DNA from: DATMNI01 sp035570275
Lineage (GTDB): Bacteria; Acidobacteriota; Terriglobia; Bryobacterales; Bryobacteraceae
Reading direction: 5' to 3'
Assembly (NCBI GenBank): GCA_035570275.1
Contig: DATMNI010000218.1
Location: 12,190 to 76,189, forward strand
Length of the DNA stretch: 64,000 bases
The notes beneath the pieces are model-generated. The model was not told the origin of the DNA and made no database searches. It was given only the letters and a program-made list of their open reading frames with translations. Made by a program: the position numbers and the translations under genes. Shown here one piece after another: positions 56,587 to 64,000 of this stretch. Numbering within the stretch: the stretch's first letter is position 1; every line of letters starts with the position of its first letter.

Positions 56587-57354
56587 ATGACCTTCTGTCT
56601 TGGAATCTCCGTGGAACAGGGCCTGGTCGGGATCGCCGACACGCGCCTGGTGGCCGGCAACGAATGCCTGGTGGCCAAGAAGACCGCCAGTTACCAGGGA
56701 CCCGGATTCGCATTCTTCGTAATGCATTCCGGCTTGCGCTCGCTGCGCGACAAGATGCTGCTGTATTTCGAAGACGCTTTCGCGCGCGAGACGCTGACGC
56801 GCGACCGTTTGTTCAAAGTGGTCAACCTATACTCCCAACAGGTGCGCCGCGTGGCTGATGAAGATGGCGACGCGCTGCAACGTGCGGGGTTGCGGTTCAA
56901 TGCCCACACGCTGATTGGCGGGCAAATGGCCGCCGATTCCGCGCACCGCCTTTACCTGGTGTATCCCGAGGGCAACTGGGTGGAGATTGGCCCCGATACG
57001 CCCTACCAGATCATCGGCGCCTCGGGCTTTGGCAAGCCTATTCTGGAACGCTCGCTCACCCGGCTGGATTCCATGCTGTACGCCTTCAAGGTGGGCCTGC
57101 TGGCCTTCGACGCCACGCGCCTGTGCGCCGCCGACGTGGATTTCCCGATGGACGTGATTCTGTATTCCAAGGGCAGTTTCGAGTTGGTGGAACATCGCTA
57201 CGATCGCGACGACGTGCGCGCGATCTCGACCTGGTGGCAGGACCGCATGCGCCGCGCCGTGCACGACCTGCCGTCGGAGTTCATCGAGACGGCGTTTTCG
57301 AGGCTCACGGGCGACGCGGCGGTGGCCGCGACCCTCAGGGTCGCGGACGAGTGA
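56587..57354 (+). CDS. Anbu: bacterial proteasome-type Ntn hydrolase
   Basis: 255 residues. Starts 'MTFCLGISVEQGLVGIADTRLVAG': Thr2 becomes the N-terminal nucleophile after Met removal, with Asp18 and Lys33-like (AKKTASY) residues completing the proteasome-type site. 'GAGLRFNAHTLIGGQ'-like (AGLRFNAHTLIGGQMAADS) and 'IGASGFGKPILERSL' are family blocks. Anbu assembles into a helical or ring oligomer and is encoded beside circularly permuted ATP-grasp and alpha-E proteins, which probably make its substrate or product. It comes after a family B repeat that may supply its ribosome-binding site. Confidence 0.93.
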   Translation: MTFCLGISVEQGLVGIADTRLVAGNECLVAKKTASYQGPGFAFFVMHSGLRSLRDKMLLYFEDAFARETLTRDRLFKVVNLYSQQVRRVADEDGDALQRAGLRFNAHTLIGGQMAADSAHRLYLVYPEGNWVEIGPDTPYQIIGASGFGKPILERSLTRLDSMLYAFKVGLLAFDATRLCAADVDFPMDVILYSKGSFELVEHRYDRDDVRAISTWWQDRMRRAVHDLPSEFIETAFSRLTGDAAVAATLRVADE

Positions 57355-57519
57355 AAAGCTACGCAGGGGGCTGGTTAACCCGATCTAATCCGCAATGCTG
57401 TCATTTAAACACGGAGAAGTGGAAGGCGTGTCCCCAGACAAGCGCGTTTATGGGGAGTATCGGGCACAGCTCATCCCCAGGACGATCAACCTGCCAGAAT
57501 CAGGTAAGGAGAATATCGC

Positions 57520-58746
57520 ATGTTAGTGCGGAACTCGCGCCGTGAGTTTCTCGCGGGCATGGCTGCAGCGGCGGCAACTTCGGTTGCCGCCGCGCCCGGG
57601 CCGATCCTGGCCTACGCCGGTACGTACAGCGCTCCGGTAGGCGCCGAGGGCGCTCCGGGCCGGGGCAAAGGCGTTTACCTGTTCGAGATGAACCCGGCTA
57701 CCGGGGCGCTTACGGAGCGCGCGCTGTTTCCCAACGCGGCGAACCCGGCATGTCTGGCGCTGAACGCCTCCGGGACGCGCCTCTATTCGGCGAACGAGAC
57801 CTTGACGTACGAGGGTGTGCCCAGCGGGTCGGTAAGCGCGTACGAGATCGAGCGCCCCGGCGGGCGGCTCAAGCTGATAAACACGGTGGCGTCGGAAGGC
57901 GCCGGCCCGTGCCACTTGAGTCTGCACCAGTCTGGCAAGTGGGTGTTCGTGGCGAATTACCACGGCGGAACTTCGGCAGTGTTGCCGATCGGGGCGAACG
58001 GCGAGCTCGGCGCGGCCAGCGATGTAAAGCGCCATGACGGTGGTCTCGGCCCTGACCGCGCCGCCAGCGCGCCCGCGGGCAGCTTTGCCTGGAGCGGCCA
58101 CGACCGCACGCACTCGCACATGATCCAGCCCGATCCGTCGGGCCGCTTCGTGTTGGCCGCGGATCTCGGGCTCGACCGCATCCTGGTCTGGAAATTCGAT
58201 GCCGTCGCGGGGAAACTGATTCCTGACGATCCGCCATCGGCGGCTGTCGCGCCGGGCGATGGCCCGCGGCACTTCGCCTTTCATCCCAACGGCCGGCTAC
58301 TCTACTCGCTCCAGGAGGAAGGCTCTACACTGGTGACCTGGGACTACGACGGCGCTACCGGGCGTCTGAGGGCGAAGCAGACGATCTCTTCGCTGCCGCC
58401 AGGCTTTGCGGGCACCAACTACACCTCCGAGATCGCAGTCTCTCCGGATGCGCGCTTCGTCTACGCCGCCAACAGGCTGCACGACACCATTGCCTGGTTC
58501 TCAATCGCAGCCGACGGGACGCTGCGATTCGTGGGGGAAGAGCCCACGCGGGGCGACTATCCACGCTTCTTTACCTTCGATCCTTCCGGGCGTTTCGTGT
58601 ACTCCTGCAACCAACGCGCGGATGCGATCGTGTCATTCCGGGTGAATCGAAAGACGGGCGGGCTCACTCACACGGGCCAGTACACGCCCATCGGCACGCC
58701 ATCTTTCCTGGCCTTCCTCACGGAACGGAATAACCCACGGGTCTGA
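57520..58746 (+). CDS. Exported lactonase, seven-bladed beta-propeller
   Basis: 408 residues from the ATG at 57520, with AAGGAGAA twelve bases upstream. The N-terminus 'RNSRREFLAGMAAAAATSVA' is a Tat signal (RREFL). The mature protein starts 'ILAYAGTYSAPV' and has the lactonase-family repeats: 'GAGPCHLSLHQSGKWVFVAN', 'HSHMIQPDPSGRFVLAADLG', 'GDGPRHFAFHPNGRLLYSLQ' and 'YPRFFTFDPSGRFVYSCNQR'. Family enzymes hydrolyse 6-phosphogluconolactone or similar lactones, but an exported protein would not meet the phosphorylated substrate, so another lactone or muconolactone-like substrate is likely. Stands alone with its own leader. Confidence 0.9.
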   Translation: MLVRNSRREFLAGMAAAAATSVAAAPGPILAYAGTYSAPVGAEGAPGRGKGVYLFEMNPATGALTERALFPNAANPACLALNASGTRLYSANETLTYEGVPSGSVSAYEIERPGGRLKLINTVASEGAGPCHLSLHQSGKWVFVANYHGGTSAVLPIGANGELGAASDVKRHDGGLGPDRAASAPAGSFAWSGHDRTHSHMIQPDPSGRFVLAADLGLDRILVWKFDAVAGKLIPDDPPSAAVAPGDGPRHFAFHPNGRLLYSLQEEGSTLVTWDYDGATGRLRAKQTISSLPPGFAGTNYTSEIAVSPDARFVYAANRLHDTIAWFSIAADGTLRFVGEEPTRGDYPRFFTFDPSGRFVYSCNQRADAIVSFRVNRKTGGLTHTGQYTPIGTPSFLAFLTERNNPRV

Positions 58747-58794
58747 TCATTTCGGGGTATCGTTTTCCCTCATTCCGAGCGGGCGTTTCCGGAC

Positions 58795-58824
58795 GGTGCG
58801 TTTAACCCGATGGTGCGTTTAACC
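58795..58824. repeat. Two 13-bp direct repeats, 17-bp period
   Basis: GGTGCGTTTAACC at 58795-58807 and 58812-58824. It lies in the 182-base gap before the DUF1080 gene, about 105 bases upstream of its ATG. Could be an operator or a slippage duplication. Confidence 0.7.
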
Positions 58825-58928
58825 GGGAGGAGTGCAGGAGTTTCACGTGCGTGGGCACCGGTCGACCTGTGAAAGGCCGGCGGCTGCCTGGCGCCTGGAC
58901 ACTGATGCCGCCATATAATGGAAGGACC

Positions 58929-59711
58929 ATGCGCATTTGTCTGCTCGTCAGTAGTGGTCTCGTGGCACTCGCCGGCCTGATGGCGCTGACGGCGGAGGCC
59001 CAACCGGTGAGTTCGGCGCCGCCCGCGGGCTTCAAGAGTCTCTTCAACGGCAAGGACCTGGCGGGGTGGCGAGGCCGCCCCGGCGGAGGAGGCGTGTTCA
59101 GCCCCTACGTCGAGGCGAAGTTCACGGCGGAGGAGCGCGCCGCGAAGCAGGCGGAGTGGAACGCCGATCGCGACTTGCACTGGCGCGCGGATCCCGCTAA
59201 GGGCGAGATCGTCTCCGATGGAAAAGGTGTTCACCTCACGACCGAGAAGGCGTATGGCGATTTCGAGTTCCGCGTGGACTGGATGCTGACGCAGCCGTGC
59301 GGCGATTCCGGCGTGTACCTCCGCGATTACCCGCAGGTGCAGATTTGGGATCCAGCTTGCCCTCACGAGCAGCGCAACGGGGCCGACAAGGGCTCCGGCG
59401 GGTTGTGGAACAACAACCCGGACAACCCCGGAAAATGGCCGCTGGTCAAAGCGGATAACCCGATCGGGCAGTGGAACACCCTCGCCATCAAAATGGCCGG
59501 CTCCCGCGCGTGGGTCAGGCTGAATGGGAAAGACGTCGTGGTGGGACAGATTCTTGACAACTTCTTCGATCGCGCACAGCCGGTGCTGGCGACAGGCTCG
59601 ATTGAGTTGCAGACGCACGGCTCTGCAGTACGGTTCCGCAACGTTTACGTCCGCGAGATTCCTGAATCCGAGGCGAAAGGGCTGCTCGCCGGCGTCAGCG
59701 GCGCACGCTGA
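58929..59711 (+). CDS. DUF1080 (3-keto-disaccharide hydrolase) family, exported
   Basis: 260 residues from the ATG at 58929 (GAAGGA five bases before). Signal peptide 'LLVSSGLVALAGLMALTAEA'. 'FKSLFNGKDLAGWRG' is the diagnostic DUF1080 opening. Later 'YGDFEFRVDWML', 'DSGVYLRDYPQVQIWDP' and 'IELQTHGSAVRFRNVYVREI' are the other conserved blocks of this concanavalin-like fold. Characterised members hydrolyse 3-keto-glycosides after an oxidation step; no partner oxidoreductase is adjacent. Probably periplasmic or surface. Ends immediately before the ADOP remnant. Confidence 0.92.
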   Translation: MRICLLVSSGLVALAGLMALTAEAQPVSSAPPAGFKSLFNGKDLAGWRGRPGGGGVFSPYVEAKFTAEERAAKQAEWNADRDLHWRADPAKGEIVSDGKGVHLTTEKAYGDFEFRVDWMLTQPCGDSGVYLRDYPQVQIWDPACPHEQRNGADKGSGGLWNNNPDNPGKWPLVKADNPIGQWNTLAIKMAGSRAWVRLNGKDVVVGQILDNFFDRAQPVLATGSIELQTHGSAVRFRNVYVREIPESEAKGLLAGVSGAR

Positions 59712-59779
59712 CTGGTTGGCGGCGCGGGAAGTGATGCAGCCGATTCTCGAGTTGACCGGCAATCCCCAACTTCCGGCGG

Positions 59780-60053
59780 CGCATGGCATTGGGTGCGCGG
59801 CCGAACGATGTGTTCCGCTCCCTTTATGGCGAGCGTTGACGCTGGCAGGCGCCGGTTCGGCAGTTGGGCTCGCTGGCTGCGTGGCCATCCGCGGTGTCCC
59901 TCGGCAAATTGGTATAACGGTGTGGGTCCGAGTGAGCCGAGGGTGTTGGGTGGAGTGGCGGTCGCGATGCTCGGGGTCGCGCTCGCAGCCTGCTGGGCAC
60001 CCGTGAGAAGGGCGATGTGAGTGGACCCGGCGCAGATGTTGAGGGGGAGTGAG
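59780..60053 (+). pseudogene. ADOP permease C-terminal remnant
   Basis: Three frames together rebuild the end of an ADOP/FtsX permease: 'RMALGARPNDVF' (59780 on), 'LTLAGAGSAVGLAG' in a second frame (~59836), and 'YNGVGPSEPRVLGGVAVAML' with CWAPVRRAM in a third (~59922). The last frame is then interrupted by TGA at 60018-60020 and resumes VDPAQMLR, where the family has RRA-R-VDP. A CGA to TGA change explains the stop. Compare the intact permease at 51456-53921 (MALGARHHDVV, YGVKPADVTAF, QAARVDPVEALRE). At least two frameshifts plus one nonsense mutation. Confidence 0.8.
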
Positions 60054-60185
60054 CACATTTCCTGCCTGTGCCCAAAGCCTCGGAAAGGCAGTTCGGCCAA
60101 GGGCCGACATAAAGGCAACACAGTCGGGGATGCCTGTGCTACTATAGGAGCGGTCTTGAATCCTCTCACGTCGTTTGAATCCGCC

Positions 60186-60239
60186 GCAAAGGTCTTAACC
60201 TCCGCAAGGGTCTTAACCTCCGCCAAGGTGTTCACCTCT
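60186..60239. repeat. Three 18-bp tandem repeats in the csp leader
   Basis: Units 60186-60203 (GCAAAGGTCTTAACCTCC), 60204-60221 (one difference) and 60222-60239 (GCCAAGGTGTTCACCTCT). They end 55 bases before the csp ATG, probably inside its 5' untranslated region, which in cold-shock genes controls translation. Also AGGT...ACCT inverted pairs within each unit could form small hairpins. Confidence 0.85.
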
Positions 60240-60294
60240 GTTGTACCCTCAATCGATGTCGGGAACTAGATCGAAACATTTAAAGAGGTAAGGA

Positions 60295-60498
60295 ATGAAA
60301 GAAACAGGTACAGTAAAGTGGTTTAACGCCGGCAAAGGGTTCGGCTTCATCCAACGCGAGAATGGCGAAGACGTGTTCGTCCATTTTTCGGCTATCGCAG
60401 CCAGCGGCTACCGCTCGCTCGACGAGGGCGCCCGCGTGTCATTTGTCGTGAAGAAAGGGCCGAAGGGTCTCCAGGCGGAAGACGTCAGCCCCGCATAA
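60295..60498 (+). CDS. csp: Cold-shock domain protein (CspA family)
   Basis: 67 residues, the standard length. RNP1 'GKGFGFIQRENGEDVFVHFS' contains the nucleic-acid-binding aromatics (GFGFI, VFVHF), preceded by 'GTVKWFNAG'. AAGAGGTAAGG, a strong Shine-Dalgarno, lies six bases before the ATG. Csp proteins bind single-stranded RNA/DNA as chaperones in the cytoplasm. The upstream region has a long leader with triplicated 18-bp repeats, consistent with post-transcriptional control. Confidence 0.96.
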   Translation: MKETGTVKWFNAGKGFGFIQRENGEDVFVHFSAIAASGYRSLDEGARVSFVVKKGPKGLQAEDVSPA

Positions 60499-60534
60499 AT
60501 TTCCAGTAGAATCCAGGAACCCATCAGGAACAAG

Positions 60535-60561
60535 GGAGGCGCGCCGTCAGGTTGCGCCTCC
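60535..60561. terminator. GC-rich hairpin downstream of csp
   Basis: GGAGGCGC (60535-60542) pairs with GCGCCTCC (60554-60561) around an 11-base loop. No T-run follows. It may be a weak terminator or part of the repeat array that starts at 60557. Confidence 0.45.
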
Positions 60562-60611
60562 GAACCTGTTACACTCCTCCGATCTGTTATCGTCCTCCAA
60601 CCTGTTACCGT
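60557..60611. repeat. Three 18/19-bp tandem repeats before the M2 peptidase
   Basis: CCTCCGAACCTGTTACACT, CCTCCGATCTGTTATCGT, CCTCCAACCTGTTACCGT. The array ends seven bases before the ATG at 60618, so it occupies the initiation region; no Shine-Dalgarno other than TATAGG is present. Confidence 0.85.
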
Positions 60612-60617
60612 ATAGGC

Positions 60618-62447
60618 ATGAAGTTTCATGCAGCGCGTCTACTTCTCATTTTTTCCAGTCTGGCTCTCAGCGCAACCGTCTTTTTCACCCTCGCCAGTCC
60701 GGGCTTCGCCGCCGACCCCAAGGCGACCCCCGAGGATGCCCGCAAATTCATCAATGACGCCGAGCAGAAACTGTTGCTGCTCAACGTCGATTCCGCCCAG
60801 GCCGATTGGATCAAATCCACCTACATTATCGACGACACCGAAGCCATCGCCGCCAAACTCGACGAACGTTCCATCGCGGCCACGGTCAGGTACGCCAAAG
60901 AGGCCACCCGTTTCGATGGTTTGACGCTCGACCCCGTCACCGCGCGAAAAATCAAGCTGCTCAAGCTCTCGCTCACCATCGCCACCCCGTCGGATCCCAA
61001 GGAAAGCGAAGAGTTGACCCGCATTGTCTCCGGCATGGAAGGCACGTATGGGAAGGGCAAGTATTGCCCCAGCGGTCCCGAAAGTTGCAAGGACCTGGAA
61101 GAGCTCAGCAAGATTATCGCCGAAAGCCGCGACGCCAAAGAGTTGAAGGAAGCCTGGGCCGGCTGGCACGCCATCTCACGCCCCATCCGCAAGGATTTCG
61201 TGCGTTACGTGGAACTGGCCAACAAGGGTGCGCGCCAACTCGGGTTCAAGGACAACGGCGCCATGTGGCGTTCCAAGTACGACATGCCGCCCGACGCCTT
61301 TGCCAAGGAACTGGACCGGCTCTGGGAACAGATGAAGCCGCTCTACGTTTCGCTGCACGCCTATGTCCGCAACCGGCTGCGCGAAAAATACGGTGACGCC
61401 GTTCCCGCCACGGGCGCCATCCCAGCCGACCTGCTGGGCAACATGTGGGCGCAGGACTGGAGCAATATCTACCCACTGGTAGCGCCTCCCCATGCCGAAC
61501 CCGGCTACGACCTCACCGAACTGCTCAAGAAGCGCAATACCGATTGGAAGCAGATGGTGCAGTACGGGGAAGGCTTTTTCAAGTCCCTCGGTTTCGACCC
61601 GTTGCCCGAGACGTTTTGGGAGCGTTCGCTGTTCCTCAAACCGCGCGACCGCGACGTGGTTTGCCACGCCAGCGCCTGGGACGTGGACAGCGTGAACGAC
61701 CTGCGCCTGAAGATGTGCATCCAGATCACCGGCGAGGACTTCCTCACGGTCCATCACGAACTGGGCCACAACTTTTACCAGCGCGCCTACAACAAGCTGC
61801 CGCCGTCTTTCCGCGACAGCGCCAACGACGGTTTCCACGAGGCCGTGGGCGACACCATCGCGCTTTCCATCACGCCCGAGTACCTGGTCAAGCTGGGCTT
61901 GCTGGATAAGGCTCCGGACACTTCCCAGGACATCGGGCTGCTGCTGCACAAGGCTCTGGAGAAGATTGCCTTTCTGCCGTTCGGGCTGGTGATCGACCAG
62001 TGGCGCTGGAAAGTCTTCTCGGGCGAAATCCCACCCGGCAAGTACAACGAGAGCTGGTGGCAGCTTCGCCAGAAGTATCAGGGCATCGCGCCGCCGGTGG
62101 ATCGCAGCGAGGCCGATTTCGATCCGGCAGCCAAATACCACGTGGCCGCCAACGTGCCCTACATGCGCTACTTCCTGGCGGATATCCTTCAGTTCCAGTT
62201 CCACCGCGCCCTTTCGCAGGCCGCCGGCTGCACCGGCCCGCTGAACCGTTGTTCCGTCTACGGAAACAAGGCGGCGGGCGACCGGTTGAACGCGATGCTG
62301 GAGATGGGGGTGAGCCGGCCCTGGCAAGAGGCGCTGGAGAAAATCGCCGGCACGCGCCAGATGGATGCCACCGCCATCCGCGACTACTTCGCGCCGTTGC
62401 AGACGTGGCTTGACGAACAGAATCGCGGGAAACCTTCGGGCTGGTAA
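60618..62447 (+). CDS. M2 family zinc peptidase (ACE-like peptidyl-dipeptidase)
   Basis: 609 residues from the ATG at 60618 with signal peptide 'LLLIFSSLALSATVFFTLAS'. The frame extends upstream into a repeat array and is not used. Zinc motif 'VHHELGHNFYQRAYNKLP' (HEXXH) and the third ligand in 'NDGFHEAVGDTIALSI'. 'AGWHAISRPIRKDFVRYVEL' and 'NMWAQDWSNIYPLV' also match M2. These enzymes remove C-terminal dipeptides from peptides in the periplasm or outside. The gene is convergent with the TonB receptor gene, with a shared terminator hairpin. Confidence 0.95.
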   Translation: MKFHAARLLLIFSSLALSATVFFTLASPGFAADPKATPEDARKFINDAEQKLLLLNVDSAQADWIKSTYIIDDTEAIAAKLDERSIAATVRYAKEATRFDGLTLDPVTARKIKLLKLSLTIATPSDPKESEELTRIVSGMEGTYGKGKYCPSGPESCKDLEELSKIIAESRDAKELKEAWAGWHAISRPIRKDFVRYVELANKGARQLGFKDNGAMWRSKYDMPPDAFAKELDRLWEQMKPLYVSLHAYVRNRLREKYGDAVPATGAIPADLLGNMWAQDWSNIYPLVAPPHAEPGYDLTELLKKRNTDWKQMVQYGEGFFKSLGFDPLPETFWERSLFLKPRDRDVVCHASAWDVDSVNDLRLKMCIQITGEDFLTVHHELGHNFYQRAYNKLPPSFRDSANDGFHEAVGDTIALSITPEYLVKLGLLDKAPDTSQDIGLLLHKALEKIAFLPFGLVIDQWRWKVFSGEIPPGKYNESWWQLRQKYQGIAPPVDRSEADFDPAAKYHVAANVPYMRYFLADILQFQFHRALSQAAGCTGPLNRCSVYGNKAAGDRLNAMLEMGVSRPWQEALEKIAGTRQMDATAIRDYFAPLQTWLDEQNRGKPSGW

Positions 62448-62521
62448 CGGCTGCTCTAGGCTAGGGCCAGTGCGGCAAGCGGCCTGGCCCCATCGAGCCA
62501 TCGAACCGGGCCCGCCGCACC

Positions 62522-62552
62522 AAAAAGGGGGAGCCCGAAGGCTCCCCCCTTT
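62522..62552 (-). terminator. Rho-independent terminator of the TonB receptor gene
   Basis: Nine-base stem GGGGGAGCC/GGCTCCCCC. On the minus strand the loop is TTCG, and five T's follow (GGCTCCCCC on one side, then CTTTTT). It lies 28 bases after the stop at 62580. It also has a short TTT on the plus side, so it may work in both directions for the convergent M2 gene. Confidence 0.88.
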
Positions 62553-62579
62553 GAAGAACGGCGAAGGTTTCGTCCAAGG

Positions 62580-64000
62580 TTAGAAAATAAGCTTCGCTGA
62601 GATTGTAACGCTGCGGGGATTGCTGGAAAACACCTGCGACGGTTGATGGAACACCCCCGAGGACGGAATGGTGAAGTTGTGAACCGAGGTGCTGGTAAAC
62701 CCGATGGGGGCCACGTCGCTGATATTGCCGCCAATATACTGGGCGTGGTTCAAGAGGTTAAAGAAGCGCCCGGCGAATTGGAATTTATATTTCTCGTTGA
62801 TAGACACCGACTTGGCGAAGGTGGCATCCACGTTGTCAATCGGGTTCATGCGCGCGGTATTGCGGCCCGCGGTGGAAAGGCCGCCCTTGGGAACCGTGAC
62901 ATATCCGGCGGCGGGATTGTTGATCAGGAAAGCCACGGTGTCGCCGTTGCTGTTCTTCAAGGCCGTGGTGCCGGAACCGATGAGCGGGTTTCCGCCGCCG
63001 TTGACGGCCGCCCGGTCGCCGCCCGAATCCCCGTTCAGGTTGGAATCGATGCCGCTCTGGACCGTGAACCACGTACCTGTCTGATAGGTATAGATAGGCG
63101 CGACTTCCCAGTTGCCGACCACATTCTTCAGCAGCCAGCTCTTGGAACTCTTATACCAGGGGGCATCGTAAATCACCTCGGCGGTCACGCGATGGCGGTG
63201 ATCCAGGGCCGAACTGGAGCGGTCCGCACTGAGGTTGCGAATATTCTGCGGACGGCGCGGCGTGGTGTAGGTGCTGAAGACTTCCGCGGTGGAATCGTCG
63301 ATGTTATGGCTGAAGGTGTAAGCGCCCATGAACTGGAGGCCGTTCGAGAAGCGCCGCGTGATCTGGTTGGCCCAGCCGTGATAGGTGGAATTGCCCCAGG
63401 GCTGGTAGGAGGTGATGATGCCCGTGAAACCGGCCGCCTTGTAAGCGGGATCGAGGTAGCCGCCGGCATTGTAGGCAGCGGTGAGTCCGGCCAGCGAGGT
63501 GGTCATGCCGTTCAGAGCCGCCTGGCTGGGGGCGGTGGTGAGCAACGGCAGAGCGTCCGCGCCATTGACCACCGGCACGCGGTTCAACTGGGCCTGTACC
63601 GGCAGGTGGATGCCGCGCGTACCCAGGTAGCGGCTCTCAAAGGTGTAGTTCTCATGGAACACGCGTTGGATTCCGATGTTCCACTGGAGCGATTGGGGCC
63701 GCACCTGGTTGGGAACATATCCGCCCGTTCCCGCGCGGGCCTGTGCCTGGGTTAATGCGGCCGCCGAAGCGTTGGGCGGAATGCCGCCGCCGGCCAGGAA
63801 TCCGCTCCCGCTGGCGCCCGTCACGTCCACCGTGGTGGTGTCCTGCGGCGGCAGCGTGAGCAAGCCGAAGTTGTCCACCAGCACGTCAAAGCTGCGGCCA
63901 AAACCGGCGCGAATGGAGGTCTTGCCGCTGTTTCCCGGCGAATATGCCAAGCCGACGCGCGGCATCCACGCGGTAGTCATCGCCGTCGGCTTCTGGAATA
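62580..64000 (-). CDS. TonB-dependent receptor (Oar-like), 3' part
   Basis: The last ~473 residues of a large outer-membrane receptor; the frame is open to the window edge, so the start is beyond 64000. The pattern of alternating beta strands ('AMTTAWMPRVGLAYSPGNSG', 'WNIGIQRVFHENYTFESRYL', 'ITRRFSNGLQFMGAYTFSHN', 'YKFQFAGRFFNLLNHAQYIG') and the C-terminal Phe after 'ITISAKLIF'-like (VTISAKLIF) are typical of TonB-dependent barrels, in particular the carboxypeptidase-regulatory-like/Oar group of Acidobacteria. These take up large ligands such as oligosaccharides. The plug domain is outside the window. Confidence 0.92.
   Translation of the reverse strand, partial: FQKPTAMTTAWMPRVGLAYSPGNSGKTSIRAGFGRSFDVLVDNFGLLTLPPQDTTTVDVTGASGSGFLAGGGIPPNASAAALTQAQARAGTGGYVPNQVRPQSLQWNIGIQRVFHENYTFESRYLGTRGIHLPVQAQLNRVPVVNGADALPLLTTAPSQAALNGMTTSLAGLTAAYNAGGYLDPAYKAAGFTGIITSYQPWGNSTYHGWANQITRRFSNGLQFMGAYTFSHNIDDSTAEVFSTYTTPRRPQNIRNLSADRSSSALDHRHRVTAEVIYDAPWYKSSKSWLLKNVVGNWEVAPIYTYQTGTWFTVQSGIDSNLNGDSGGDRAAVNGGGNPLIGSGTTALKNSNGDTVAFLINNPAAGYVTVPKGGLSTAGRNTARMNPIDNVDATFAKSVSINEKYKFQFAGRFFNLLNHAQYIGGNISDVAPIGFTSTSVHNFTIPSSGVFHQPSQVFSSNPRSVTISAKLIF

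Overview
The window looks like chromosomal DNA from an Acidobacteriota species, most likely the Solibacter/Bryobacter group. This is inferred from gene content rather than a marker gene. It is GC-rich and carries several families enriched in that lineage: a VWFA-related Acidobacterial domain protein, a FtsX/MacB-type 'ADOP' permease plus the remnant of a second one, a TIGR03437-type domain remnant, an ECF sigma factor of the TIGR02999 type near a kinase-TPR protein, CRTAC1-type VCBS/ASPIC proteins, a large TonB-dependent receptor and many TPR proteins. No rRNA, convincing tRNA, CRISPR array, prophage or intact insertion sequence was seen.

Layout. 1-5 kb: edge of an ArsA-like ATPase, a YbgC-type thioesterase, then a compact plus-strand run (MoaD-MoaE fusion, VWFA secreted protein, Hfq, SuhB), a decayed TIGR03437 remnant and a RelB/RelE-like pair whose toxin is frameshifted. 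5-11.6 kb: an MFS transporter and a duplicated respiratory/envelope cassette. Copy 1 (YceI, c-haem beta-barrel, small membrane protein) is intact. Copy 2 keeps only YceI; its haem-barrel gene is a deleted remnant interrupted by two decayed copies of a GxxExxY-gene module with its characteristic repeats. 11.6-23.5 kb: PEGA-domain Ser/Thr kinase, B12-binding radical SAM protein, ankyrin-like protein, MarR-GNAT fusion divergent from an SDR oxidoreductase, M48 protease, MATE exporter, DUF3500 protein. 23.5-29.7 kb: a minus-strand operon (parvulin-VCBS-ASPIC protein, CusF-SCO1 copper protein, 100-kDa TPR protein) joined by 4-base start/stop overlaps.

30-44 kb: a TIR-NB-ARC-TPR protein (a bacterial NLR-like protein and the best immune candidate here), a large secreted BNR/FnIII-like protein, and a regulatory group in which an ECF sigma factor is divergent from a secreted heparinase-like protein and a kinase-TPR protein. 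44-53.9 kb: a second CRTAC1 protein, a DUF4331-TPR-HEAT operon, a prolyl-hydroxylase-like enzyme, a VapBC-type pair and the ADOP permease. 54-57.4 kb: circularly permuted ATP-grasp, alpha-E and Anbu proteasome-like genes, a known co-occurring set, here without the usual transglutaminase next to it. 57.5-64 kb: a Tat-exported lactonase, DUF1080 hydrolase, ADOP remnant, cold-shock protein, M2 (ACE-like) peptidase and the 3' part of a TonB-dependent receptor.

Two patterns cut across the genes. First, several REP-like palindromic repeat families recur in intergenic gaps. Second, short tandem repeats of 15-21 bp, usually three copies, sit just upstream of start codons (moaDE, M48, csp, M2 peptidase) or inside coding tails. 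Pseudogenes are frequent, so this part of the chromosome seems to tolerate duplication and decay.
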